A DNA stretch of 64,000 nt from Medicago truncatula. Its lineage: Eukaryota > Streptophyta > Magnoliopsida > Fabales > Fabaceae. The number at the start of each line of letters is the position of its first letter. Within the stretch, counting starts at the first letter, position 1. The notes under the pieces are model-generated. The model made no database searches, was not told where the DNA came from, and was given only the letters and a program-made list of their open reading frames with translations. Location of the stretch: positions 47,889,762 to 47,953,761 of the forward strand of contig NC_053042.1 in assembly GCF_003473485.1 (NCBI RefSeq), written 5' to 3'. A program made the position numbers and the translations under genes. Positions 46,011 through 57,560 of the stretch are shown here, in pieces.

Positions 46011-48220
46011 TGTTATATCAACTATTGTATAACTATAGTTTGTGTAAATTGGATGTTATTTTGACGGATCAAATACTTAATTTGCCTATATAATAAGCAT
46101 ATTGTCAAATTTTGAATGGAAGCTATGAGAAATGAATATTGTGTTAGATGTAATAACAATCAATCATGTTTCTAACATAAAAAAATAACGAGGAATAAAT
46201 TGAGGCCATAAAATGACTTCTGGTTGGGAGAATTTCAAAGTGGAAACCATTTTTACACTTTTTTCTGCATAGTTTAGTTACATGTAGCGTACTGCAGTCC
46301 AGATTACAGAACAAGAAAGGCACAATTAAGAATAAAAGATCTGCTATGCTTAAAAAAGCTGACTTTGCTATGAGGATTCCTTGGTTTAGGTAATGCTTTA
46401 AACAACAACTTGGGCAACGGACTGTTTATCGTTATTTTTATGAGGAAAAAGTAACAAATTTTGGCAAGGGAGAACGTTAAAGCATCTCAATCTGCCACGG
46501 TCAAGCTAAGACCAACAAAGCCAGGTTGGACATTTCTCTTTTGTCATTTGCCTCTCTGCTTTTTTGGACCCATGCATTGCCATCTCAAACCGTTATTTAC
46601 TTTAATATTGGAAAAGGTATAGATTTGATGTAAAGAGAAAATGATACTATTACGAAAAATAAATTATTTATATTAGGTATGTGTATATGATTACCGTAAA
46701 AAATGTTTATTTATGGCGGTGAAAATTAAATTTAAACAATTTTTTTTCTATGTAAAATCTGAGCAGTCGAACAACTATGCAAGACTTAATCACTTACATT
46801 TGAATTTTAACAATTTTTTTCTTTCCTTCAAAAAAAAAAAAATCTTTTTCTTAAGTTTGAGTCACTCCTAAGAGAATTTGACAACACAATTTCATCAAAA
46901 ACTTTAAGACATTATATGAGTCACCCACATCATTAGACTTGATCCACACAATGATCTCAATTCCACTACCCCAGCAAGCTGACCATGATTTTGATACCAT
47001 TTGTTGGAGAATTTGAGGACATACCAAATACAAAATTTTAAACTTGAAGTCAATTTATTTGTGTTAGGGGAAGATCCAATAATATGTGTAACGATAAATA
47101 CTTCTTTGATCACAAACTTAAATAAAATGGATTTAGAAATAGACGTAAGTGAAAAGAATTAAATTAAAATAAAAATGAATTAAAAATGTCTTTTTTAAAA
47201 TTATCAAATAATATGTATTTTGATGTGTTTAAAATAAGGTGGCAACTAGGCTATCCATGAAAGAATGATGAGTAATTTACCCCAACTAATATATATTAGC
47301 CACATAAGTACATATTCATGAACTATCTTGACCCCACAAATAAATTGTTCATTTTCATTGGTTGATGGGTAAATTACCTACTATTCTTCAAAGGTAATTT
47401 TAAAAAAACCTTAAAATAAAGTATTTTAACCGGTATATGGTTCGATATTTTTATCTAGGCTTAGGCTTGTGATCAAAATCTGAAAAAAGTATCCATTCCC
47501 AGGCTACCAAGACACTCATATGTGAAAGTGTAGAAATACATTTTCATTTGAATAAAACAAACTTCTGCACTAATTTCTTGTCATGACCAACCTTACAGAC
47601 CCTGTGACAAATGAAAAACAATTGAGTATCTCATCAGAACCACTGGATCATGCCCCTATAATATGGACCCCACTAGTAATGGGGTAAAAAATAGATAGTC
47701 GGAACAATTTTCACTGTGACATAGACAGTGACATGAGTCATAAAATGAAATGAAAGAAGCACAAGTTTTCTTTTTCACCACACAATATTTATTATTTGAG
47801 AAATGATATTTGAATATCTATTTTGTGACAATTTTTGCAATAATTTTCTCTCTCATACTCACATTATTTTTTACTTTATTTCTCAATTGTTTTGATTTTC
47901 GTGCAAATATTAATTTTTTCTTTATAAATTATAGTTGTCCCAAAAGTTGTCAATCAAATGTTCAAATAACACTCCTCTTATTATTTTTATTTCCTCAGCT
48001 CAAAAACTGAAAAACCACACTTTCTTTTCTTTTTCTTTCTTTTTCTTCTGCTTGAAGCTTTTGCATCGCATTCTAAAACAAAACAAAGCCCACAAATTTT
48101 GACCCTTAATCCAACGCTCTCTGATTCAGCTAAATGCAAATGAACAGTTTCCATTTCTGGGTCTTACTCTTTTTCTCTTTCTCTCTCCCTGCTTAGTTTC
48201 AACCAGCAGGAGGAGTATTC
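46011..48220. other. Intergenic region and promoter of the acyltransferase gene
   Basis: No gene is seen. A possible MITE lies at about 47268-47392 (GAGTAATTTACCC facing GGGTAAATTAC). The segment 46841-47050 contains TTTTGATACCATTTGTTGG, a reversed Met-tRNA primer-site word suggesting an old TRIM fragment. The last 200 bp are CT-rich and serve as the presumed 5-prime leader of the DHHC gene. Confidence 0.45.
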
Positions 48221-51200
48221 ATGGCAGCAAAGCGCGTGTACCAAGTTTGGAAAGGAAGTAATGTAAAGTTCTCTTCTTTTCTTCATTCTTCCTTCTATTT
48301 TTAGCTTATTTTTCATTTGGGTATGTTCTAGATTTCTGGGTCTGTGATTTGTTTGTTGCTGGAATGTGTAAGTAAAGTAAAAATGAGATTTTTATTTAAC
48401 ATGAAATGCATTTTATTGGGATGCTGAGATTGTATTTTTTTGTTTGTTTTGGGAATTCTACAATTGTATAATCAGTGGGTCAACCAAGTGATTCGGGAGA
48501 ATCCGAGTTCGAATCCAGACTCAAACATATTTGGCTAGACTTTACTTAGCTTTGGGCCGAACTTTGTACTTATGATTACAAGGCCTCATTTCGTAGGAAC
48601 CGGAGGGTTAAAGCCAAAAAAAATGTGAGTGTTGGGTCTGTATTCTGCTTGTGCCCGATTACAGCTGGCTTGCTCCTCAATATATTTGTTATTAGTGTAA
48701 TGTTAACCAGTGCCCCAAGAACCAAATATAGTATATATTGCATTGGAAATTATGTTTTCAATCCCTTAAAAGTCAATAAAGTCTCTTTTTTAATTTAAAA
48801 CTTTCTCTTTATTGGTTTTCTTAACTAGTGCCCGGGCACTGGTTAACCCGACCCTTGTTATTATTTGGGAGAGGTAGCTAAAGCAAAACTTCAGCTTTTG
48901 ATCAATTTTCCATTTGTATCTTTGGATGGTTGTTTTCATGTAAAACAATAAAATCATGTCAGATATGATTACAATCACTGGCTTGCTCCTTCACTTATGC
49001 TTTCAATGTTTGTTGATTATTGAAGAAGGATGACATTCATGCCAGGTGTTTTTTTTTTGGTGATTATGTGCTTTGAGTAGAGGTATCATGAAGGTCATTT
49101 GCATTCTCCCTGTGAAATGACTTCTGATTGTTGGCTTCAAATGCGAGCGATTAAGTCCCTCTTCGATTATGAATGAGAGCAGTGTTGAATATATAAGAGA
49201 GGTGACCATATACATAATGCCTTAATGTTTTGGGTGGAGATGCAGTGTCAAGGTCTCTTAGGGGTCCTGGAATTTTAGCCCATTCCCGCTCCCGGCACTC
49301 CCCTAGACTCTGGACTCCTCAACACTAACTAAATATAAATTGTAAAGTTTGTGAGTAGAATATTAAATTGGTTGGATTAAATGGTCTGGAGGACTTGAGC
49401 AGTGATTATGTTTCATGTTTTGTTTTACCCCATTGATAAAGTACAGGGTGAGAACCCAAAGAAATAATGACTTCTGAAGTCTGAAAGATATAGTGCATGA
49501 TAAGATTATTAACACGTACATCAAATTATAGTTGAACTCTTTAAGTCTTAATAGAAGTATATGCATAAACATGGTAAAATAAGTTGATATTGATACTATA
49601 TATAGGCCACTTCTCTGTTGCACACTTGCACCTACTGAGTACTGAAGTGTTTTGGTTTTCTAGTCAACATTGGGTTTGTATTTTGTACTATTAATGCATC
49701 AGGGCCTTTTCTTTATATTGGTTTCCAATCTCCTATACTGTCTTTTTTGAACAATGTAGCATTCTGTTAATGCTGTAATCTTTTGGCTGATTTCAGAAGT
49801 TCTTTTCTTTCTTGTGAATTATTTTCAGCTAATTATTAATTTTTACCATATCTCGTAATTATCTCCTGAATCTTTTGCAGAAATTCATATTGGGAGGGAG
49901 GTTGGTATTTGGACCAGATGCCAGGTCCCTGCTTATCACTCTGTCATTGATTATTGTTCCAGTTATCATCTTTTGTGTATTTGTAGCAAGGCATCTTCGG
50001 CATGCATTTTCTTCATATTATTCAGGATATGCTATTTTAGTAGTGGCAATTCTCTTTACTATCCACGTAAGTTCTGTTAAATGTTTCTTTCATTTTTTAA
50101 TGTGTTTATCCATTTATTTCCATTGTTGGGACTTGGTTTGTGTTTAAGGTCCATAGTCTCAATTTAAATAAGTTAGTGTATCCTAATATTATTATATATA
50201 TTTACCATCTTCCTACTTACCTGTTATATGAAGCATGGACACTCCTCGAATTAGGTGTGTTCGACGCGTTTCCGACACGACACCGACACATATGATTAAC
50301 TAAATTATGTCATTTTCTCAAATTATTACCGGTGTCGGTTTTTGTATCGTGTCCGTGTTTGTGTCTCACGATGCATCTATTAATGTTTTTTTCCTAAAAC
50401 TGTTTGATTTTACTAAAGGAAGGTCAAGAGCTGTTTTTGTGACAGTTTTATTCTTATGTTTTTGATTTTCTCCAATCTTTTGTAATGATCTATATACACA
50501 GTATAATCCCACAGTATATATTTTTAGGTCCTGGTGCTTCTCTGTTTTACTTCTGCACGTGATCCGGGTATCATTCCAAGGAATTCACATCCACCAGAAG
50601 AAGAGTTTCGTTATGAATCTTCTACAGTAGCCGGACAACAAACACCAAGCCTTCAGTTCCCACGAACAAAAGAAGTAATGGTCAATGGCCTTCCTGTAAA
50701 GGTGAAATATTGTGAAACTTGTATGCTGTATCGCCCTCCTCGTTGCTCGCATTGCTCCATATGCAATAACTGTGTTGAGCGTTTCGATCACCATTGCCCT
50801 TGGGTGGGCCAATGCATCGGTCTGGTACGATATTCACAGTCATTCATGATACGTGTTTTCTTCTTCATTGATGTGCTTGGGTTGTTACTCGTTTGCTTTT
50901 GTTCTAATTTTTTTTGGGCTTTTCCAATGTGCAGCGGAACTACCGTTACTTCTTCATGTTTGTTTCTTCGGCAACAATTCTGTGCATCTATGTGTTTTCC
51001 TTCTCAGCATTTTACATCAAGGTTCTGATGGATAATAATGATATTGGGACGGTGTGGAAGGCGATAAAAGAATCCCCTGCATCTGTGATTTTAATGGCTT
51101 ATTGTTTCATCTCTTTGTGGTTTGTTGGTGGACTAACTGGTTTTCATTTGTACCTTATAGGCACAAACCAGGTCAGTCAATTTATCTTTTACATTTCTGG

Positions 51201-52016
51201 TTTCTATATCATTTATTGAATCTCATTTATTGGGGTACTCTTAGAGTAGTTTGTAACTATGCAAACCAAGGAAATCTGAAAGGGCGATTTTCAAAGAATT
51301 AATTCCAAAGTGTATTAATTAGAAATACAATATTCTTTGTGACTGCAAATCTTTTGAATGCACAAGGCATGCTATGGGATAAAAACTGTATCATGTCTAT
51401 GTTCATATATCTTATTAACTGTACTATTTTGTTATGTGGAAATTAACACGCAAAGGTCTGCGTTCCATGAATATTTTCATCATTCAGATTAGTGCTCTTT
51501 GTTTTGCAGACGACCTATGAAAACTTCCGATACAGAGCTGATGGCAGGATCAATGTTTTTAATCGTGGTTGTTTAAATAATTTTCTGGAAGTGTTTTGCA
51601 CAGAAATAAAGCCCTCAAGGAACAATTTCAGGGCTTTTGTTCAAGAGGAGGTACAAAGGCCGCTGACTACAGTCATTTCCCGGGGACGTGAACCAGATGA
51701 TTTAGGTGGAGATCGCCGTCCTAAGGTTGAAGATGATCTAGATATCGGTGAAGATCTATTGAAGATATCACAGCGTAGGAATATTGAGCAACTCGACGAG
51801 GACATTCAGAATAGAGGGAGCAATGGTGCGCCCCATAATACAGCTGAACCCGATTCAATTTTGTCGTCAGATCATCGAGCTACCACAATACGATCTGATG
51901 CTAGGCACTCGAGTTGGGAAAGAAGTGGAAACTGGGAAATTGCACAAGATGTCTTTGCCAATTCAAATGTCACCGAAAGCAGAAACTATGTCTCATCAAA
52001 GGAAACGCGCCAATGA
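48221..52016 (+). CDS. DHHC protein S-acyltransferase (PAT08-like)
   Basis: Five exons, 48221-48262, 49881-50066, 50528-50824, 50935-51171 and 51510-52016, join in phase into 422 residues starting [20 protein letters not shown]. Four membrane segments are visible at about 28-48, 55-82, 184-206 and 225-247. The family's DPG motif is at 88-90 and the cytosolic Cys-rich domain holds [20 protein letters not shown] with the catalytic DHHC at 163-166. The TTYE (TTxE) motif lies just after segment four at about 255-258. The polar C-terminal tail of about 140 residues is probably disordered. DHHC enzymes attach palmitate to cysteines of target proteins, typically at Golgi or plasma membrane. The protein closely resembles Arabidopsis At4g24630 as I remember it. 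Intron 1 carries a SINE and a MITE, and intron 2 another MITE. Confidence 0.94.
48474..48612 (+). mobile_element. tRNA-type SINE-like element in acyltransferase intron 1
   Basis: GTGGGTCAACCAAGTGATTC (box A-like) is followed by GAGTTCGAATCCA (strong box B). A body with TTTGGGCCGAAC and a short A run at about 48615 follow. Confidence 0.5.
48702..48847. mobile_element. MITE with AACCAGTGCCC ends, intron 1
   Basis: GTTAACCAGTGCCC at the left and GGGCACTGGTTAAC at the right are perfect inverted ends. The interior is AT-rich. About 145 bp, non-coding. Confidence 0.7.
50231..50381. mobile_element. GACACG-rich MITE in acyltransferase intron 2
   Basis: AGCATGGACACTCC...CCGACACGACACCGACA at the left faces GGTGTCGG...CGTGTCCGTG...GATGCAT at the right as imperfect inverted repeats of about 55 bp. 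It is a common legume family; a decayed relative sits in the kinase intron at 1373-1500. Confidence 0.6.
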
Positions 52017-52771
52017 CAAGTACAGTTTGTCTTTACGATATCTTAACGATGTCGAACATAGCTGATGTGGGATTACTTGGATAGTAAAGATGGAAAAGAA
52101 AGTGCTCCTTGATCAGATTTTGAATTGGAAGGAGTTAAGTAGTTGAACTTTCGGTATAAAAACTTAGATTACTTTTTGTGGTTATACTAGCTATTTGGGA
52201 AGGCATATAAACATATGTTTGTAGTTGTTTACGAGATAAAGTGTCTTGGTTATGTTTCCCCCATTTTTTAACTGTCCAATATGTGGATCTCATCTTAAGT
52301 TGGCTTTATTCTTTGTGTAAATAATTAGTGATGATACTGAAAAACTTTTGCTCCATATATTTCGTTTTAGGCACTGTAAAAAGTGGATTATCCTTGGTAT
52401 TAATGTGCTGACGGTTTTGTGGAGTATTCTCTATAGGCAAGTCAAAGATAGAAAATATGACCACTTGCTTAAAGGTCCGAATTCCTTACCAATTGGACCA
52501 CATGCCTCTAATTATATTTTGTTTTCCTATTACATTTAATACATATTATGACGAATACATATTTTGTTTTCCTACCGATAGAAAATCGACAATTAGGTTT
52601 CTAAAAAGAAATAAAAATATACAATTTAACCCCACAACAAAAAATGTTTCTAAGTAATCTATTCTTCAATAAAATGTTTATTTTTGTTATTTTTCTTCTT
52701 TAAGATTCAAACAAAATCATTTAATGACAACCATTATTCAATTAAACATCAACAATAATCGACAAATCTAA
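52017..52771. other. 3-prime flank of the acyltransferase gene
   Basis: Presumed 3-prime UTR for the first 250-300 bases, then AT-rich spacer. No other feature is supported. Confidence 0.5.
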
Positions 52772-52856
52772 AAGAGATCCATAACATATTTAAAAAGTTA
52801 GTATCATTAATGTATCAAAAATAAGATACATGTTATCAATAATAACATGTTTTTTC

Positions 52857-54062
52857 TACATTACCCTCTCTTGTTTAGAGGGTATTTACCCCTTCAAGAT
52901 ACCAACCAATCAAAATGTAATATACAAATGTAACATTAAATGTCAAATAAATGAGTCAATTTTTCTATAAAAAAAAAATCAATTTTAATAAGGTAACTTT
53001 TAATTTTTATTTAATTATATTTAGGTATACAATCTTAATTAATTTACACTGTAGGACTTGTAACAATTAAAATTTCACATCAAATTTAATCCATCATGGA
53101 TGAAGTGTTCGGTAAAATTAGTCGTTGAAGTGGCTAATAAGTATAAAATGACATGTTTATATATATATATAGACATTTTTTCTAATGTATTTATTTTTTA
53201 ATATTTTAATTTATGCTTAACTATGTTTTGGATCCCTATATATATATTCAAACTTTTGGTTTTAGTCTCCAATAAAATTTCACCGACAATTTTGATCTTA
53301 GTTTTTTTTTTTTTTTTTGTACAAAAGAGGAAAAAAGCTCATTGATCTCTACTTTTATGAATCCCAAAAATAAGAGGAAGGTGGAAAAAAATGCAAGCAA
53401 GAATATATAAAATTTTACAACGTACCGTAGGCTAGTTATAGTTAAATATAAAACATTTCTTTTAAGAAATATATATAAAGCGTTCATTAAAATATAAAAT
53501 AAAGCATGACAGTTTTTTTTTTTTCAAAGGAGAAAACGTGGCAGTTGTTTTATTAAAAAATAAGCTATGAACTTTGCCGTTATTTTTTAAGCCATGAACA
53601 TTTTGTTTTATTAAAAAATAATTATATTAAATTAATAGGGTTAAAATTGGAAGAAAATATAAAAAAACTACCAGCTATAAGTTCAAAAGCTACTTGAAAT
53701 AGCTTCTCAAAAAACGCCATAAGCTAGTTAAAAAAGCTTTTTACCAAACACATCTTATTATATCAAAACAAGCTTATAAGCTAGTCCAACAAGCTATAAG
53801 CTAGCTTATTCGTGTTACCAAATGCATCCATGATGAGTTGAATTTGATGTGAAATTTTAATTGTTACAAGCCATATAGTGTAAATTAATTAAGATTGTAT
53901 ACCTAAATATAATTAAATAAAAATTAAAAGTTACCTTATTAAATTGATTTTATTTTTATAGAAAAATTGACTCATTTATTTGACATTTAATGTTACATTT
54001 GTATATTATATTTTGATTGGTTGATATATAAATACCCCCTAAACAAAAGAGGATAATCTAGG
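52857..54062. repeat. Nested palindrome: ~230-bp inverted arms around a MITE
   Basis: Left arm 52857-53103 and right arm 53826-54062 are inverted copies. Shared words include CTCTTGTTTAGAGGGTATTT, ACCAACCAATCAAAA, GTAACATTAAATGTCAAATA and CATCAAATTTAA. Between the arms lies an AAGCTAGCT-rich MITE core (53104-53825) related to 31126-31852 but lacking its first ~85 bp. About 75 bp of direct repeat, AAAGAGATCCAT...AAGATACAT, flanks the whole at 52773-52850 and 54071-54142. Confidence 0.8.
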
Positions 54063-54185
54063 CCTCACCTAAAGAGATCCATGAAATATCTAAAAAATTA
54101 GTATCAATAATAATGTATCAAAAGTAAGATACATATTACTTAATTCATAATTACAATAAGATATTTTTTGACAAAAGTTACAATA

Positions 54186-54279
54186 ATATATTTACGTAGT
54201 TTTTTTTTTTTTTTTTGCATAAATATATATTTACGTAGTTTTTTTTTTTTTTTTTGCATAAATATATATTTACGTAGAT
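54186..54279. repeat. 39-bp tandem repeat upstream of the first inhibitor gene
   Basis: The unit ATATATATTTACGTAG followed by a T run and GCATAA recurs with TACGTAG at 54193, 54232 and 54271, an exact 39-bp period. It lies about 300 bp before the start codon at 54571 and is absent from the second gene copy. Confidence 0.85.
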
Positions 54280-54501
54280 AGTAGTTGTTTGATTGGCTAA
54301 AGAAGAAAGAAAATAAAAATTAGTTATTTGATTCTGTTAACAAACATGGGGCCAATAAAAAAAAATCGAATGCAATTCTATTTTTTGACCGAAAAATGAA
54401 AGGCCAGCAAGTAAGTTAAATTATTGGAGCAGCGTTTCCCAAGCATCGCAATCGCTGTGATTTCTTGAAAGTACGTTACCCTAAATTAGAATTTCCGTTA
54501 C

Positions 54502-54508
54502 TATAAAA
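54502..54508 (+). promoter_or_regulatory. TATA box of the first inhibitor gene
   Basis: TATAAAA lies 63-69 bases before the ATG and is conserved with its context TTACTATAAAACAC in the second gene copy, a spacing that leaves a leader of about 35 bases. Confidence 0.65.
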
Positions 54509-54570
54509 CACTCCAACACCTATGAAACCAAACACACTCCCGTCAAACCAAGGAACCCTAATTTAAAAAA

Positions 54571-55101
54571 ATGAATTCTTCAACAATTTGTTCCATGTTC
54601 CTTGGTTTGATCCTAATTTCTCAATCACCATTTGCATCAAATGCAAGACTTCTTGGTTTAGGAGGAGGAGGAGGACCATTAGTTTCCTTAATTTGCGCTG
54701 CTTCATCCAACAAGGTAGAATGTAGCAATGTTCTATCGAGCCCACAAATAGCGCAAGCCAAGGATAACAAACAACTCTCAATAGCTGTCGTTGAAATCGC
54801 CATAAAAAAATCTGTCGAAGGACAAGCTTTTCTTAAAGGATTGGCACAAAAAAATCCAAAACTTGAAACATGTGCAGGTTTTGCTTATGATGGAGTAGTA
54901 GGGTCTTTCAAAAGTTGCTTGGGTGAAATCACTGAGGATCCTCAAACTGCTAGTTATGATTGCAAAGTTGCTGTTGATGGACCTACTCAATGTGATAGAG
55001 TAATGGCTGATGAGCATATTGTTAACCCTGCTATTACTGCTCTTAACAAGCAAATCGCATTCCTTAGTGAACTTGCATCCAAAGCCGTTGATAAACTTTA
55101 A
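54571..55101 (+). CDS. Secreted invertase/pectin methylesterase inhibitor-like protein, copy 1
   Basis: Intronless, 176 residues. MNSSTICSMFLGLILISQSPFASNA is a signal peptide (split here: residues 1-25), followed by a Gly run and the four-helix PMEI fold. The first disulfide hairpin is C42-C51 (ICAASSNKVEC). The second pair is probably C101 and C141, with two extra cysteines, C116 and C131. The C-terminal helix reads NPAITALNKQIAFLSELASK. Family members bind and inhibit cell-wall or vacuolar invertases or pectin methylesterases; sequence alone cannot tell which. The Cys pattern and length fit, though the family is very diverse. The gene has an almost identical neighbour 7.5 kb downstream in the same orientation. 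Expression control is not visible beyond the TATA box. Confidence 0.82.
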   Translation: MNSSTICSMFLGLILISQSPFASNARLLGLGGGGGPLVSLICAASSNKVECSNVLSSPQIAQAKDNKQLSIAVVEIAIKKSVEGQAFLKGLAQKNPKLETCAGFAYDGVVGSFKSCLGEITEDPQTASYDCKVAVDGPTQCDRVMADEHIVNPAITALNKQIAFLSELASKAVDKL

Positions 55102-55529
55102 ATTGCATTCCTTGTATGGTTGTGTTATTTTGGGTATACTTAACCCAAAATGAGAAGAAGATTGTGATGGTTAATCTTGGTTTGGATATAATTTTAATTT
55201 TAGGGTCTTCTCCTTAATTTGGTGTGATGATATATATGGAGGGAGAGTCATTTAATAAACTAAATTAATAGCAATTTGTTGCTATTCTACCGTGTTCCGA
55301 ATATTTATTGTTGAGTTATTTTTTTTATTTCTTTTTCTTTGCAACAATTGTATTTTATTGCAGATTAATTTCTTGATAAAACATGATATATAAAATGTAG
55401 ATTAGAAGCATTTGATCACATAGCGAATTAGGGGTTGAAGGAGGAGGTATTGGATTCAATTCACATAAACTAACATTTACAATTGTCTATAAAAAACATA
55501 GCAAATTATGGGTAAGAGAAGCCGTTGTC

Positions 55530-55751
55530 AGGAGATGCCTGAACCTCAAACAAGATAACATCTAAAAACAATTAAACCGATCAAAACAAGCCAAAATCAA
55601 ACCCTCCCAAAACCAAATCAGGAGGGAGGGAAACAATCAAGACTTATGAAATCTAGTAAATGGCATCCCTAATCTATCTCTAGAGAGAAAATTAAGGAGG
55701 AAAGTATGTGCAGATGGCCACCGTTGAGTGGAATGCCAAGAGAGTTCCTGT
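55530..55751. mobile_element. 222-bp retroposon-like insertion in duplication copy 1
   Basis: The segment is flanked by an 11-bp direct repeat AAGCCGTTGTC (55519-55529 and 55752-55762). The matching position in copy 2 (near 63013) has a single AAGCCGTTGTC and no insert, so this is a filled/empty site pair. The insert has no clear tRNA boxes or terminal inverted repeats. A variable-length duplication suggests target-primed insertion, for example a LINE 3-prime piece. Confidence 0.75.
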
Positions 55752-57099
55752 AAGCCGTTGTCTCTAACACGAGTCTAAATTTTTATTGGATCCTTTTTTA
55801 ACACAAATTTATGTAATAGAATTCGATGATTATTTAATTTTTAAGGTGGGAGTGGATGATTATTTCATTGATCGGTACCATCATTAGCAATTTAGCATGA
55901 TATCAACAAATAAGGAATGACACTATGCACATTAAATCAAAGATAACAATTGTAGGGACTTAGATTCTCTCCATTGAAATTTCTCTCAATTTTTTTAAAG
56001 TGAAACCATCAAACATGATGAAAATTAAATTAAAATTAAAAGTGGGTATATAAACGGTGTAGATTGAAATTTGAAAAAATTGAGAGAATCTAAATCCAAT
56101 TGTTATAATGAAATCTCTCGATGAGATTTTTTTTGAAGAAAATGAAATCTGTCTATGAGATGACAACTAGAAAATTTTATTCTATTTTTCAATAATTATA
56201 CTTATACCCCTACAAATAATTAAAATTACAATTTTAACCCTTTTCAAAATTCCATCTATTCAATCATCAAGTTTTGCAAAAATCCAATACTGTTGACAAG
56301 TTTCTTGAAATTATTACCATACCGGAAAAATATATTTTTTGGAAGAATTGGTTAAAGTATTTTTTTATCAAATAGAATTAACAATACGAAATCAACTTGA
56401 TTCTTTTTAAGCATATTCATGATTATTATTAGTTATTCTTCATAAACTTATATAAGTATTAACTAGAATTTCATTGAAATAAATAAAAAAATCTCTATAG
56501 CTCTTTGTTAATCCTTAGAACCCTCTAAACCCATCTTTCACTTTATGCAAAATGTTCTTGTTCATCGTTTATGAACCACAACGAACATAACCTTTAATCA
56601 ATATAATAACTCCCGTGTATGTAATCTCACACCATTGCCATTTTCTTTATCACTGAAAAATCATCAAAACATCATCAAACAAAAACAAATACATCTACGA
56701 GCAACAACACTTCACTAAAAGGCGTGAAGAAGACACAGATGGTCGAGGCAAAAAAAACAAAGTGCCGTTGATTCAACCGCTGATTTCTAGATCTAAGGGA
56801 AGGAGACGAACACTAACAAAATGTTGCCACTGGATTCAAAATAACAAAAATGGATGAGACTAATAAATCATCGTCCATGTACCATGGTGGTTTTGGTGGG
56901 ATAAGAGAAAGAAAGAAGATTTTGTAGAAAGGGATTCAAAATAACAAAAAGGCTAGGACGAGGATCCTTGTTTTTGATGATCTCTAATTTTCCCTAAAAT
57001 TCCGAAAAATCTGTGCCAAATTTCGGAACACTTTGTAGGGTGAATGCTTGAAGGGTGCGATTTTAGAAAGGTTAAAATTGGTATTTATGATGGTTTGTA

Positions 57100-57420
57100 A
57101 GGATAGGGGTATAATCGTTGGGGTGCATGGTAAAACTTCTTGACAACTAACTATACAAATTTAATACAGAGTTGATCCACGTGATGACATTGATGGATCG
57201 TGAGTATGTGATAGGCCATGAGTATCATGTATGTCCGATATGCCCCCTAAAAATCAAGTTCGCGTTGTTGGTAAGTTCATCTTGTTGGAAAAATCTGCAA
57301 ATATGGATGTTGCAAGGGGTTTAGTTAAGAGATCCACATGTCGGTCTATGGGGGAGACATGTGAGACTTTAAGACTCTGCTTGGGAGTTTGGAAGAAAAG
57401 AAAAAAGAGAGTTTGAAAAA
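57100..57420 (-). mobile_element. Copia 3-prime-end relic (fossil), copy 1
   Basis: On the minus strand, VDLLTKPLATSIF resembles the D..LTKPL motif at the end of copia RNase H, and a purine tract TTTTTAGGGGGCAT follows where the 3-prime LTR should begin. It is a small, old, broken relic. Its partner lies at 63630-63840. Confidence 0.55.
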
Positions 57421-57560
57421 AAAGGAAGAAAGAAGTGGAAAGAATGGAGAGCATTGGGGGGGAGGGCTTTAAGGGGTTTACTTTTCTTCATAGTACAATT
57501 TTTTTTTTTTTTTAATTTGGGAAACTAGAAATTGTATTGGAGAAACGTTTTTCGGGGTTT

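Larger units (their letters stand above)
54420..57560 (+). repeat. Segmental duplication, copy 1
   Basis: From about 54420 the sequence matches 61925 onward: promoter, inhibitor gene, 3-prime flank, and further to a copia relic that ends near 57560. Copy 1 has extra DNA at 55530-55751 and about 56100-57000. The offset of the genes is 7519 bp, and the copy-2 match runs to the window end. Confidence 0.85.

Noticed and set aside
46735-46800. Possible further minus-strand SINE
   Set aside because: Box A and box B are both too weak to call.
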